A stretch of DNA of 64,000 nucleotides from DMER64 sp041652255 (GCA_041652255.1 JBAZHT010000001.1:76085-140084), one strand, 5' to 3'. Positions 9,682 to 18,329 are shown, numbered from the stretch's first letter. Program-made: numbers and translations. Notes: generated by a model from the letters alone, not told the origin.

Positions 9682-10143
9682 ATGTTGAATAAAGTAATGT
9701 TAATAGGAAACGTGGGAAAGGATCCCGAGATCCGTCATCTGGAAAGCGGGACGGCAGTAGCAAACATAACACTGGCTACAACTGAAAGGTATAAAGACAG
9801 GAACGGAGAAACGCAGGAACAGACAGAATGGCACAACGTGGTATTGTGGCGGGGACTGGCCGATGTGACCGAGCGATTTGTACGAAAAGGTTCACAAATA
9901 TTCATAGAAGGCAAGATCCGGTCCCGCAGCTGGGAAGACCAGTCGGGCCAGAAAAGATATACTACAGAAATCGTAGCCGATAACATGCAGTTACTGGGCA
10001 GAAGAAGTGACAATCCTGCCAACGCTTTTTCCCGGCCTGCTTCTTCAGCCAACAACGTTCAACCGGACCGGAAAGATCCGTCTACGTTTGATAACGGGAC
10101 AACGGATTTCTCCCGGGAAGAGGTGGACGATCTGCCTTTCTGA
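9682..10143 (+). CDS. ssb: Single-stranded DNA-binding protein
   Basis: Binds and protects single-stranded DNA at forks and repair sites. The 153-residue protein has an N-terminal OB fold (about 1-105, starting MLNKVMLIGNVGKDPEIR, with the WHNVVLWRGLADV core), a low-complexity linker rich in Ser, Ala and Asn, and the acidic tip DDLPF that recruits partner proteins such as RecJ. Its stop codon directly abuts the stop of the convergent MFS gene with no base between them. The window also encodes RecJ and RecN, but in separate transcripts. Confidence 0.97.
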   Translation: MLNKVMLIGNVGKDPEIRHLESGTAVANITLATTERYKDRNGETQEQTEWHNVVLWRGLADVTERFVRKGSQIFIEGKIRSRSWEDQSGQKRYTTEIVADNMQLLGRRSDNPANAFSRPASSANNVQPDRKDPSTFDNGTTDFSREEVDDLPF

Positions 10144-11556
10144 TCAGTTTTTGATCTTTTTCGCCTTATTGGGAACATCCAATTGCAATCCGGGATTTTT
10201 GTCCGAGGATCGGGCCAGTATGAACGATACGGCTATGGCCACCAGGGACAATCCTATGAACAGGTATTCGGAATGAACGGCTGCACGTATTTCGTCGTTA
10301 ATGTTCCTTTCAATGATCTGTCCTACGATGATCGGGACTAAAAGCATTCCCATGTTCTGTATCCAGTAAATCAGCGAATAGGCCGTACCCAGATTTTTAT
10401 CCGGTATAATTTTGGGGACAGATGGCCACATAGCCGCCGGGACCAGTGAATACCCTATCCCAAGTATGCCAATTCCCAGATAACCGAAGAAGGGAATTCC
10501 TCCGGGTGCAAAACCAATGATCAGGTGTGATATCAGGACAAGGAAAGAGCCGACTATCATCCAACGGGTGGCTTTTCCCCGAATGTCTACCAGAGAACCG
10601 AAAATGGGTGTGAAGATCATGGTGGTAAACGGGATTAGCGATACCATCAGGGAAGCGATATCGCTTTCAATTTCAAACCGGGGTATGATGATGGATGTGG
10701 CAAACCTTCTGAAAGATATAATACAGGCATAAAAGAATACGCACAACAGGGATATGAGTATATAATGCTTGTTACCCAGGACCCTGAATATGTCTGAAAA
10801 TTTAAATTTGTCTTCTTTTTTTACGGTTTCCTTATTTCTCAAAGCTTCTGCTGCAGTCTGGCTATCCAGATTCCTGTCAAAGATCAGGAAAACGGCCCAG
10901 ACAATGAGTCCGCATAACAACAGGACAAACCCGACCAGGGCCGGTTTGCTTGTTTCGGAAAAGGGAATGTACGTTTCATTCAGACTCACGATCCGGGGCA
11001 CTATGATCAAAGCCGTTGCCGTTCCCAGACGGGCCAGAGCCAGTTGCAATCCCATGGCCAGGGCCATTTCTTTTCCCCGGAACCATTTTGCTATGGAACG
11101 CGTTACAGCCACACCGGCAATTTCGCTTCCCAAACCGAAGATGGCACATCCTGCATAGGCAAATGCCAGTGAAGGTTTTTCAAAAGTGCGTGCCATAAAG
11201 TTGTATAACTCACTGTTATTGAAAGATTCAGAAATTCCGTACATAACCAGGGCGGCCCCTCCTACCATCAACAACACAAAAAGAGTCCCTGTAACCCGTA
11301 CGCCCCATTTGTCCAGCAACATACCGCATATGATCAGCCCTCCCCAGACACACAGCAGGGAATAAGCCCCCCCGTACATGCCGTAATCACCAGATGTCCA
11401 CGAAAGATCAAGGATCCCGGGATTTTTGAATATGTGACTGATGGTGGTAAACTGATCGTCAAAAAAATACGAGGCGAACATGACCAAAGACAGGCACAAA
11501 AGTACCATCCATCTGGCCCATTTGGAATTCTTAAGTAAAAGATCTTTTTTAATCAT
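10144..11556 (-). CDS. MFS carrier, MFSD1-like (second of a tandem pair)
   Basis: Integral inner-membrane transporter of 470 residues with about 12 hydrophobic helices and the MFS loop 2-3 signature DKWGVRVTG. The segment ALAMGLQLALARLG, preceded by WFRGKE, resembles the corresponding helix of eukaryotic MFSD1 carriers (dipeptide exporters of the lysosome) more than sugar symporters; this is a remembered resemblance and not an alignment. It overlaps the upstream paralogue by 8 bp and shares its organisation throughout (VPAAMWPSVPKI against VPAALWPSVPKL), so the pair arose by tandem duplication. Substrate unknown; peptides or organic anions are possible. Confidence 0.85.
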   Translation of the reverse strand: MIKKDLLLKNSKWARWMVLLCLSLVMFASYFFDDQFTTISHIFKNPGILDLSWTSGDYGMYGGAYSLLCVWGGLIICGMLLDKWGVRVTGTLFVLLMVGGAALVMYGISESFNNSELYNFMARTFEKPSLAFAYAGCAIFGLGSEIAGVAVTRSIAKWFRGKEMALAMGLQLALARLGTATALIIVPRIVSLNETYIPFSETSKPALVGFVLLLCGLIVWAVFLIFDRNLDSQTAAEALRNKETVKKEDKFKFSDIFRVLGNKHYILISLLCVFFYACIISFRRFATSIIIPRFEIESDIASLMVSLIPFTTMIFTPIFGSLVDIRGKATRWMIVGSFLVLISHLIIGFAPGGIPFFGYLGIGILGIGYSLVPAAMWPSVPKIIPDKNLGTAYSLIYWIQNMGMLLVPIIVGQIIERNINDEIRAAVHSEYLFIGLSLVAIAVSFILARSSDKNPGLQLDVPNKAKKIKN

Positions 11557-12943
11557 CTGTTTTTATTTTCTTGGTTATGTTTGGCAATTCCAGTCCATAC
11601 CCTTTTAAACGGTCTTCCGCTTTGAGCCAGATGCCCAGGAAAAAAGCCAGCACTCCGAGTGAGGCAAAAATGAGCATGGGAACGGTATAATTGTATTCCA
11701 TAGGATTGGTAACGCCCTGATTGGTCCGGTCCAAAACAACCCCAATGAGCAGTGGCAGAGCCCACAGTCCAATATTCTGGATCCAGAAAATAACCGAGTA
11801 AGCAGAACCCAGATATCTGTCTTTCACCAATTTGGGTACTGAAGGCCATAACGCGGCAGGTACCAGGGAAAAACTTATACCTAATATAATAATAGCCGTA
11901 TAGGCAATTCCTTTCGTGAAATAAGCTTCAGGGACCAGGGCAAAAGTCAGGTGGCACAAACACATCAAAATAGCCCCTATGATAAGCATAGAAGCCCCTT
12001 TCCCCTTATTATCCAGGTATGCGCCCAGTAAAGGAGTCAGGATCATGGCTCCTATGGGAAACCAGGAAAAAATATCACTGGCATCGGTGGCAGATATCTG
12101 TAACCGGCACTCCAGCATATTGGCAGCGAATTTCTGAAAAGGGAAGATGGCTGAATAATAGAGCACACATAAACCGGAAACTATGAGGAACGCTTTATTG
12201 GTAAAGAGGATCCCCAAATCTTTCACTTTGAATTCTTCTTCCGGTTCTTCTCCGGATTCGCCCAATTGACGTTCCAATTTTCTGTCAAAGAAAAAATAAA
12301 CCGAAAAAGCCAGGAGTCCTATTAGTAGCAGTATTAAGCTGATCAGGACCGGAGCACTGACATTGGACATGTTTTCCGCTATACGCGGAGACATCCTGAA
12401 GATGGCAAAAACACCCAGCCTGGCAATGGCCATTTCCAGCCCCATGGCCAGGGCCAGTTCTTTCCCTTTGAACCACTTGACGATTCCTTTGGATACGGTA
12501 ACTCCGGCCATTTCCACACCGCAACCGAATATCATAAACCCGAGTGATGCAAGTTTGGCCGAGGCAGGCAAAGACACCCACCAGGAATTGAGCCATGTTT
12601 CCAGCCCTGTTCCGGTAAAGGCATCGGTCAGGGCGTAATACTTGATCCCGGCTCCGGCGATCATGACCAGTGCTGATAGAATGGCCGTAAAACGAACGCC
12701 CATTTTGTCCAGAATAATTCCCGCAAAGATCAGGAACAGGACAAATACGTTCAGAAAATATTCCGCTCCGGTGACCGTTCCAAAAGTCTCGGAACTCCAG
12801 CCTCTTGTGGTCTCCAACATACTTTTGAGGGGAGAAAGAACGTCTACGAACATGTAGGCAAAAAACATCATAGATGCCAGAAGGACAAGCATGCTCCATC
12901 TGACTACAGCCTTGTCCTTCAATAAAATAGAAACTTTGTTCAT
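11549..12943 (-). CDS. MFS carrier, MFSD1-like (first of a tandem pair)
   Basis: 464-residue paralogue of the downstream gene, with about 12 transmembrane segments. It shows DKMGVRFTA in the loop between helices 2 and 3, WFKGKELALAMGLEMAIARLG around helices 4-5, and a charged central loop (LGESGEEPEEEFK). It is the promoter-proximal member: its start at 12943 faces purA across 129 bp, and I found no convincing minus-strand TAnnTTTG in that gap. The two stop/start codons overlap by 8 bp, indicating coupled translation. The pair may function as a heteromeric or two-specificity system, but nothing in the sequence proves this. Confidence 0.85.
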   Translation of the reverse strand: MNKVSILLKDKAVVRWSMLVLLASMMFFAYMFVDVLSPLKSMLETTRGWSSETFGTVTGAEYFLNVFVLFLIFAGIILDKMGVRFTAILSALVMIAGAGIKYYALTDAFTGTGLETWLNSWWVSLPASAKLASLGFMIFGCGVEMAGVTVSKGIVKWFKGKELALAMGLEMAIARLGVFAIFRMSPRIAENMSNVSAPVLISLILLLIGLLAFSVYFFFDRKLERQLGESGEEPEEEFKVKDLGILFTNKAFLIVSGLCVLYYSAIFPFQKFAANMLECRLQISATDASDIFSWFPIGAMILTPLLGAYLDNKGKGASMLIIGAILMCLCHLTFALVPEAYFTKGIAYTAIIILGISFSLVPAALWPSVPKLVKDRYLGSAYSVIFWIQNIGLWALPLLIGVVLDRTNQGVTNPMEYNYTVPMLIFASLGVLAFFLGIWLKAEDRLKGYGLELPNITKKIKTDD

Positions 12944-13027
12944 ATACAGGTTTTAGATTGATTCCGTTAATTGTCCGAAATAGAAAATCTAAGATAGAAT
13001 AATAAGTCAAGTCTGCAAAATTTGTCG

Positions 13028-13035
13028 TACTTTTG
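13028..13035 (+). promoter_or_regulatory. -7 promoter element for purA
   Basis: TACTTTTG matches TAnnTTTG, with an expected transcript start near 13041 and a leader of about 32 nt. It places the start codon at the ATG 13073 and excludes an in-frame TTG at 13022. Confidence 0.6.
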
Positions 13036-13072
13036 TTCTATTATCCTCATTTTGCAAAGAGAATCTAATAAT

Positions 13073-14341
13073 ATGAACGCAGACGTAGTTCTCGGACTTC
13101 AGTGGGGTGACGAGGGAAAGGGCAAGATCGTTGATTATCTGGCACAAAAATATCCCGTAATCGCCCGTTTCCAGGGAGGACCGAACGCAGGTCACTCACT
13201 CCATTTTACTGATACTTCCTTTGTCCTGCATTCTGTTCCATCGGGCATATTCCGTAAAGACACGGTAAATGTTATTGGGAACGGAGTGGTTATTGACCCC
13301 GTAATTTTTGAAGAAGAATGCCGTGCCATAGAAGCCCTGGGTGTTCCGGTCAGGGAGCGCCTGATGATCTCCAAACGGGCTCATCTCATCCTGCCCACTC
13401 ACCGGATCATTGATGCAGCCAGTGAACAAGCCAAGGGGTCCTCACGGATAGGGTCTACCCTGAAAGGGATATCCCCAACCTATATGGACAAAACAGGACG
13501 TAACGGGATCCGTGTGGGAGATATTCTGGCCTCCGGTTTTGAGGAACGGTTTCATGCCTTAAAGTCCAAACACCTTGTTTTTCTGCAACAATTCGATTAC
13601 AAATACGATCCCGACCAGGATCAGGATAAATGGATGCAGGCCATTGATTATCTAAGGCAGTTCAAGCTGATAGATGCCGAGTATTACATCAATGACTGTC
13701 TGCATAAGAACATTCCCGTACTGGCCGAAGGAGCACAGGGGGCGTTGCTGGATATTGATTTTGGCTCATACCCGTATGTCACATCCTCTTCTACCACTTG
13801 CGCCGGAGCATGTATTGGATTGGGTTTCGCTCCTTCCAGAGTCGGCAGGGTATACGGAATATTCAAAGCCTATTGTACACGTGTGGGCAGCGGCCCTTTT
13901 CCCACCGAACTCTTTGACCGGGAAGGAGAACTTCTCAGGGAACGCGGCAAAGAATTCGGTGCCACTACCGGGAGGCCGCGACGTACCGGATGGCTGGACC
14001 TGGTGGCCCTGAAATACGCCGTGATTCTGAACGGAGTGACAGATCTGATCATGATGAAATCGGATGTATTGGACGGATTTGATACCATAAAAATTGCTAC
14101 AACATACAAGGTAAATGACATCTTGACCGACCGTATCCCTTACGATATAGATTCTCCAATCGTTCCGGTATATAAAACATTCAGCGGGTGGAAAAAAGAT
14201 CTTACAGGGATTCGTCGTGAAAAAGACCTACCCGTTGAATTTGTATCATACATCCGTTTCATAGAAAACGAAACCGGAATTCCGGTAAGAATCATATCGC
14301 TGGGTCCGGACCGTGAACAGACTATTATCAAAGAGTCATAA
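13073..14341 (+). CDS. purA: Adenylosuccinate synthetase
   Basis: GTP-dependent condensation of IMP and aspartate to adenylosuccinate, the first committed step to AMP. The 422-residue protein has the N-terminal P-loop-like GDEGKGK at 12-18, GGPNAGHS with the catalytic histidine, and later the FGATTGRPRRTGWLDL and TTTYKVND-like regions of the family. The start MNADVVLGLQWG matches the family N-terminus. dxs follows 6 bp after the stop, so purA and dxs are probably one transcript. Confidence 0.97.
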   Translation: MNADVVLGLQWGDEGKGKIVDYLAQKYPVIARFQGGPNAGHSLHFTDTSFVLHSVPSGIFRKDTVNVIGNGVVIDPVIFEEECRAIEALGVPVRERLMISKRAHLILPTHRIIDAASEQAKGSSRIGSTLKGISPTYMDKTGRNGIRVGDILASGFEERFHALKSKHLVFLQQFDYKYDPDQDQDKWMQAIDYLRQFKLIDAEYYINDCLHKNIPVLAEGAQGALLDIDFGSYPYVTSSSTTCAGACIGLGFAPSRVGRVYGIFKAYCTRVGSGPFPTELFDREGELLRERGKEFGATTGRPRRTGWLDLVALKYAVILNGVTDLIMMKSDVLDGFDTIKIATTYKVNDILTDRIPYDIDSPIVPVYKTFSGWKKDLTGIRREKDLPVEFVSYIRFIENETGIPVRIISLGPDREQTIIKES

Positions 14342-14347
14342 AACATT

Positions 14348-16234
14348 ATGGATAATCTGCTGGAAAGAATTGACAGCCCCGAAGATCTAAAAAAACTGGA
14401 TATTCATCAATTGCCGCAATTATGTGAAGAACTGAGGCAGTTTATTACAGAAAGCTGTTCCCGCAATCCCGGTCATCTGGGTGCAAGCCTGGGTGCCGTA
14501 GAACTAACCGTAGCACTTCATTATGTTTATGATGCACCCAGAGATAAAATTATATGGGATGTGGGACATCAGGCCTATGCACACAAGATCATTACCGGAC
14601 GTCGGAAAACATTTTCTAAAAACCGTTGTTATAAAGGTTTGAGCGGATTCCCAAAAATTGCAGAAAGTCCATACGATGCTTTCGGGACGGGGCATTCTTC
14701 CACATCAATCTCTGCGGCACTGGGTTTTGCCACCGCCGCTGAATTAAAAAAGTCAGGAGAAAAAACAGTTGCCGTTATCGGGGACGGTTCCATGACGGCA
14801 GGATTGGCGTACGAGGGTCTTAACAATGCAGGGGGCATGTCAGCCGATATGCTTATAGTACTCAATGACAACAATATGGCAATAGAGCCCAATGTGGGAG
14901 GCCTTCACAATTCCCTGCTTAAGCTTACCACGTCCCGGCGTTATAATAAACTGAAGGTTAAAACATGGAAAGCACTCGGATCCGGAGCTTTGCGAGATAC
15001 TGTTCAACGGCTGGTACAGGCAGGGAAACGGCTTGTCGTCAGTAACAGCACCTTATTTCAGCCGCTGGGGATCCGTTATTTCGGTCCTTTGGACGGACAC
15101 GATGTCATACAGCTGGTCAACACTATCAACAGATTGAAAAAACTGAAAGGTCCCAGGCTGCTCCACATTCTTACCGTTAAGGGAAAAGGTTATGCCCCGG
15201 CCGAGATGGATCAGGCAACCTGGCATGCGCCGGGATTATTCGATGCCCAAACAGGGACCCGCCTTTCAGACCAGGATCCCGGGATCCCCAAAAAAATCCG
15301 CTTTCAGGACGTTTTCGGACATACGATTCTGGAACTGGCAAGGGCTAACCCGGAGATTGTCGGGATCACACCTGCCATGCCGGGCGGATGCTCCTTGGAC
15401 ATTATGATGAAAGAAATGCCTGAAAGGTGTTTTGATGTCGGTATTGCCGAACAACATGCCGTTACTTTTTCTGCCGGCATGGCTGCGGCCGGTTACCTGC
15501 CATATTGCAACATATATTCTTCATTCATGCAGAGGGCATACGATTCGGTTATCCACGACGTAGCAGTACAGAAATTAAAAGTGGTATTTTGCCTGGACCG
15601 GGGTGGCCTGGTAGGTGAAGACGGTGCCACCCACCACGGTGTGTTTGACCTGGCTTATTTCAGTTGTATCCCCGAAATGTTCGTGGCAGCACCCATGGAT
15701 GAAGTGGAATTGCGAAACATGTTATACTCGGCACAGGACAAAAAGTACAAGACCATTAGCATTCGCTACCCCAGAGGAACCGGAACGGGAATGAAAGACT
15801 GGAGAAGGCCTTTTCAATTCCTGGAACCGGGAAAGGCACGTCTTTTGCACAAAGGTAAAGATATTGCACTGCTGAGTCTGGGGGCTGCAGGGATCATGGG
15901 GGCCCAGGCCGTGACACGTGCAGAGGAAGAAGGAATATCCGTCCAGCATTATGACATGCGTTTTCTCAAGCCTTTAGATCAGGAGGTTCTGGATTATGTT
16001 GCACGTAATTTTAAACAAGTGATTACACTGGAAGACGGATGTATTACAGGTGGATTGAATAGCACAGTTTCCACATATATAGCAAATCATCCCGGGGCTA
16101 TAAGCAAAGTTACCGCACTAGGCGTACCTGACCGTTTTATTGAACAGGGAAAGATCAAACAATTGTACCGCGAATGCGGTTACGACACCGAGGGCATAAC
16201 AAACGCCATCATAAACCTTGCCCGGACATTTTAA
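14348..16234 (+). CDS. dxs: 1-deoxy-D-xylulose-5-phosphate synthase
   Basis: Thiamine-diphosphate enzyme joining pyruvate and glyceraldehyde-3-phosphate; entry step of the MEP isoprenoid pathway and a precursor supplier for pyridoxal and thiamine. In the 628-residue protein, the ThDP motif is GDGS at 145-148 through NDNNMAI near 173-179. FGTGHSSTSIS at 112-122 precedes it, and the catalytic glutamate E368 lies in IAEQHAV. The transketolase C domain follows (ITLEDGCITGGLNS). The isoprenoids it makes feed UppS (38863-39585) and the DXP it makes feeds PdxJ (40438-41157), both in this window. Confidence 0.96.
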   Translation: MDNLLERIDSPEDLKKLDIHQLPQLCEELRQFITESCSRNPGHLGASLGAVELTVALHYVYDAPRDKIIWDVGHQAYAHKIITGRRKTFSKNRCYKGLSGFPKIAESPYDAFGTGHSSTSISAALGFATAAELKKSGEKTVAVIGDGSMTAGLAYEGLNNAGGMSADMLIVLNDNNMAIEPNVGGLHNSLLKLTTSRRYNKLKVKTWKALGSGALRDTVQRLVQAGKRLVVSNSTLFQPLGIRYFGPLDGHDVIQLVNTINRLKKLKGPRLLHILTVKGKGYAPAEMDQATWHAPGLFDAQTGTRLSDQDPGIPKKIRFQDVFGHTILELARANPEIVGITPAMPGGCSLDIMMKEMPERCFDVGIAEQHAVTFSAGMAAAGYLPYCNIYSSFMQRAYDSVIHDVAVQKLKVVFCLDRGGLVGEDGATHHGVFDLAYFSCIPEMFVAAPMDEVELRNMLYSAQDKKYKTISIRYPRGTGTGMKDWRRPFQFLEPGKARLLHKGKDIALLSLGAAGIMGAQAVTRAEEEGISVQHYDMRFLKPLDQEVLDYVARNFKQVITLEDGCITGGLNSTVSTYIANHPGAISKVTALGVPDRFIEQGKIKQLYRECGYDTEGITNAIINLARTF

Positions 16235-16278
16235 TGCTTAGGAATCATTGCGGTGACGCGAGTATTTTGGTGTTTTTT

Positions 16279-16309
16279 TTTGGTAGTTTGTAGAAATCGT
16301 TTATCTTTG
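16279..16309 (+). promoter_or_regulatory. Promoter of the tRNA-tuf-secE-nusG-rpl/rpo supercluster
   Basis: A complete Bacteroidota promoter: TTTG at 16279-16282, 19-nt spacer, TATCTTTG at 16302-16309. The start is expected near 16315, about 20 nt before the first tRNA. The bases after the -7 box (GCGGCTCCAAAA) nearly repeat those after the tRNA-Pro promoter at 48742. The gap after dxs also has a run of T (16273-16281), which may help terminate dxs. Confidence 0.75.
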
Positions 16310-16335
16310 CGGCTCCAAAATGACGGGATATTTTT

Positions 16336-16409
16336 GCCGATGTAGCTCAGTTGGTCAGAGCAGCTGATTTGTAATCAGCAGGTCGTGGGTTCGAATCCCT
16401 CTATCGGCT
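16336..16409 (+). tRNA. tRNA-Thr (anticodon TGT)
   Basis: 74-nt cloverleaf: seven-pair acceptor GCCGATG with TATCGGC (last pair G-U), D arm GCTC/GAGC, anticodon stem GCTGA/TCAGC with loop TTTGTAA (anticodon TGT), T arm with GTTCGAAT. No 3' CCA is encoded. First of a Thr-Tyr-Gly-Thr run before tuf, as in the E. coli thrU-tyrU-glyT-thrT-tufB cluster. Confidence 0.96.
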
Positions 16410-16437
16410 CGTAATTTTTTGACAGAATGAATAACCA

Positions 16438-16520
16438 GGGAGGGTACCAAAGTGGCCAACTGGGGCAGACTGTAAATCTGCTGACGCACGTCTTCGTAGG
16501 TTCGAATCCTGCCCCTCCCA
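16438..16520 (+). tRNA. tRNA-Tyr (anticodon GTA)
   Basis: 83-nt class II tRNA with acceptor GGGAGGG/CCCTCCC and discriminator A. The anticodon stem GCAGA/TCTGC encloses loop CTGTAAA (anticodon GTA), and a long variable arm around GACGCACGTC is characteristic of bacterial tRNA-Tyr. No encoded CCA. Confidence 0.96.
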
Positions 16521-16530
16521 CAACCAATAC

Positions 16531-16603
16531 GCGGAAGTAGCTCAGTTGGTAGAGCATCAGCCTTCCAAGCTGAGGGTCGCGAGTTCGAACCTCGTCTTCC
16601 GCT
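16531..16603 (+). tRNA. tRNA-Gly (anticodon TCC)
   Basis: 73 nt; acceptor GCGGAAG/CTTCCGC, anticodon stem TCAGC/GCTGA with loop CTTCCAA (anticodon TCC), discriminator T. It is followed by CCA at 16604-16606, the only tRNA in the window with those bases encoded; the match could be chance. Confidence 0.96.
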
Positions 16604-16619
16604 CCAACTTGCACCAAAG

Positions 16620-16691
16620 GCCAGTGTAGCTCAGGGGTAGAGCGCTTCCTTGGTAAGGAAGAGGTCATGAGTTCAAATCTCATCACCGGCT
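16620..16691 (+). tRNA. tRNA-Thr (anticodon GGT) with an acceptor-stem mismatch
   Basis: 72 nt; anticodon stem CTTCC/GGAAG with loop TTGGTAA (anticodon GGT), T arm ATGAG/CTCAT around TTCAAAT. The acceptor strands GCCAGTG and CACCGGC pair at six positions, but position 4 is A opposite C69. All other stems are perfect. No encoded CCA. Directly precedes tuf by 37 nt. Confidence 0.93.
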
Positions 16692-16728
16692 CAAAATTAC
16701 ATTATTGAGTTATATAAATTATTAAGTT

Positions 16729-17916
16729 ATGGCAAAAGAAACCTACAAAAGGGATAAACCCCACGTTAACATCGGAACCATTGGTCACGTTGACCATGGA
16801 AAAACTACTTTGACAGCCGCAATTACCCAGGTACTTGCAAAAAAAGGCCTGTCCGAGATACGTTCATTTGATTCCATTGATAACGCTCCTGAAGAAAAAG
16901 AACGCGGTATCACCATTAATACTGCCCACGTAGAATATCAAACAGCAGCGCGCCATTATGCTCACGTAGACTGCCCGGGACACGCCGACTATGTTAAGAA
17001 TATGGTTACCGGTGCGGCCCAGATGGACGGTGCCATCCTGGTTGTTGCAGCTACTGACGGTCCTATGCCCCAGACCAACGAACACGTGTTGCTGGCCCGC
17101 CAGGTAAACGTTCCCCAGATCGTGGTTTTCCTGAACAAATGCGACATGGTAGACGATCCTGAAATGTTGGACCTGGTAGAACTGGAAGTACGCGACCTGC
17201 TGTCCAAATACAACTTTGACGGTGACAATGCACCCGTTATCCGCGGTTCTGCTTTGGGAGCCCTGAACGGAGAAACTGAATGGGAAGACAAAGTGATGGA
17301 GCTTATGGATGCAGTAGATACCTTCATCCCTATACCCGTACGCGACAATGAAAAACCTTTCATTATGCCCGTAGAGGATATTTTCTCAATTACCGGTCGT
17401 GGAACCGTTGCTACCGGCCGTATTGAAACAGGTTTGATCAAAACCGGTGAACAAATTGAGATCGTTGGCCTTGGTGAGAAACCCAAAACCAGTGTTGTTA
17501 CAGGTGTTGAAATGTTCCGTAAGATCCTTGACAGAGGGGAAGCCGGCGACAACGTAGGTCTGTTGCTCCGCGGTATTGACAAGAAAGAAGTAAAACGCGG
17601 TCAGGTTATCTGCCGTCCGGGAACCATTACTCCTCACAAACATTTCTCGGCCCAGATCTATGTATTGAGAAAAGACGAAGGCGGACGCCACACCCCGTTC
17701 CACAACAAATACCGTCCCCAGTTCTTCCTCCGTACACTGGACGTTACCGGAGAGATCAAACTGCCCGACGGCGTAGATATGGTAATGCCTGGTGACAACG
17801 TTTCCATTGATGTGGAACTGATCTACCCAGTAGCTTTGAATGAAGGTCTCCGTTTTGCTATCCGTGAAGGAGGTCGTACTGTAGGTGCCGGTCAGATCAC
17901 CAAAATGGGTGAATAA
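16729..17916 (+). CDS. tuf: Elongation factor Tu
   Basis: GTPase that delivers aminoacyl-tRNA to the ribosome, 395 residues. G1 is GHVDHGKT at 19-26, G2 the RGITI segment, G3 DCPGH and G4 NKCD; domains 2 and 3 follow, ending in GAGQITKMGE. The start MAKETYKRDKPHVNIGTIGH is canonical. Placed between four upstream tRNA genes and tRNA-Trp/secE, it is the tufB-type locus; whether a second copy exists in the genome cannot be seen here. Codon choice is smoother than in neighbouring genes, as expected of a highly expressed gene. Confidence 0.98.
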   Translation: MAKETYKRDKPHVNIGTIGHVDHGKTTLTAAITQVLAKKGLSEIRSFDSIDNAPEEKERGITINTAHVEYQTAARHYAHVDCPGHADYVKNMVTGAAQMDGAILVVAATDGPMPQTNEHVLLARQVNVPQIVVFLNKCDMVDDPEMLDLVELEVRDLLSKYNFDGDNAPVIRGSALGALNGETEWEDKVMELMDAVDTFIPIPVRDNEKPFIMPVEDIFSITGRGTVATGRIETGLIKTGEQIEIVGLGEKPKTSVVTGVEMFRKILDRGEAGDNVGLLLRGIDKKEVKRGQVICRPGTITPHKHFSAQIYVLRKDEGGRHTPFHNKYRPQFFLRTLDVTGEIKLPDGVDMVMPGDNVSIDVELIYPVALNEGLRFAIREGGRTVGAGQITKMGE

Positions 17917-17936
17917 TTGACCGAACACATAAAAAC

Positions 17937-17974
17937 ACACAGGTCTGGCCGTAATATTACGGCCGCACCTGTGT
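17937..17974 (+). terminator. Long inverted repeat between tuf and tRNA-Trp (attenuator or processing hairpin)
   Basis: An 8-base outer stem (17937-17944 with 17967-17974) encloses an 18-base perfect palindrome at 17947-17964 (GGCCGTAA... symmetrical). Only 2-base internal bulges separate them. No U-tract follows, and the tRNA-Trp acceptor starts 6 bases later. This argues for an RNA-processing or partial-termination role and against a standard intrinsic terminator. Confidence 0.6.
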
Positions 17975-17979
17975 ATACT

Positions 17980-18050
17980 AGGGGCATAGTTCAAGGGTAG
18001 AATAGCGGTCTCCAAAACCGTTGATGGGCGTTCGAATCGCTCTGCCCCTG
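17980..18050 (+). tRNA. tRNA-Trp (anticodon CCA)
   Basis: 71 nt; acceptor AGGGGCA/TGCCCCT, discriminator G, anticodon stem GCGGT/ACCGT with loop CTCCAAA (anticodon CCA), T arm with GTTCGAAT. No encoded 3' CCA. It sits between tuf and secE, as in many Bacteroidota. Confidence 0.96.
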
Positions 18051-18134
18051 CAGATACGGGATGTTACGATTCCGTATTGTTAACCACAACAACGGGAGAA
18101 GCTTCCATCTCTACGTGTTGCTAACAAACTAACA

Positions 18135-18329
18135 ATGAGCAAAATCGGAATGTATTTCAAAGACTCCTACAGTGAGCTTGTTCACAAAGTGAGCTGGCCT
18201 ACATGGAGTCAACTGCAAAACAGCGCTATTATTGTGATGGTGGCCTCAGTCATCATTGCATTAGTTATTTTTGCAATGGATTTTACATTTAGGAACCTGA
18301 TGGAGTTTCTCTACAAGGCATTGTACTAA
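18135..18329 (+). CDS. secE: Preprotein translocase subunit SecE
   Basis: Essential SecYEG channel subunit. The 64-residue protein is the short, single-span form. An amphipathic N-terminus (YFKDSYSELVHKVSWPTW) contains the conserved KVSWPT, and one transmembrane helix spans about residues 28-50. It lies 84 nt after tRNA-Trp and 12 nt before nusG. The 84-nt spacer has only modest self-complementarity and no promoter box that I trust. Confidence 0.95.
   Translation: MSKIGMYFKDSYSELVHKVSWPTWSQLQNSAIIVMVASVIIALVIFAMDFTFRNLMEFLYKALY

Noticed and set aside
10144..12943. Horizontal acquisition of the MFS pair
   Set aside because: No mobility gene, direct repeat or tRNA junction, and base composition looks like its neighbours; tandem duplication explains it.
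16234..16301. Possible dxs terminator with T-run
   Set aside because: The T-run at 16273-16281 has no stable stem ahead of it; I describe it only as part of the promoter region.
16375..16686. 103-codon minus-strand frame across the tRNA cluster
   Set aside because: It spans tRNA genes on the other strand; repeated GFEPTT-like segments come from the antisense T arms and are a well-known false-protein artefact.
17386..18015. Minus-strand frame antisense to tuf
   Set aside because: Shadow of tuf codon usage, running into tRNA-Trp; no start or promoter support.
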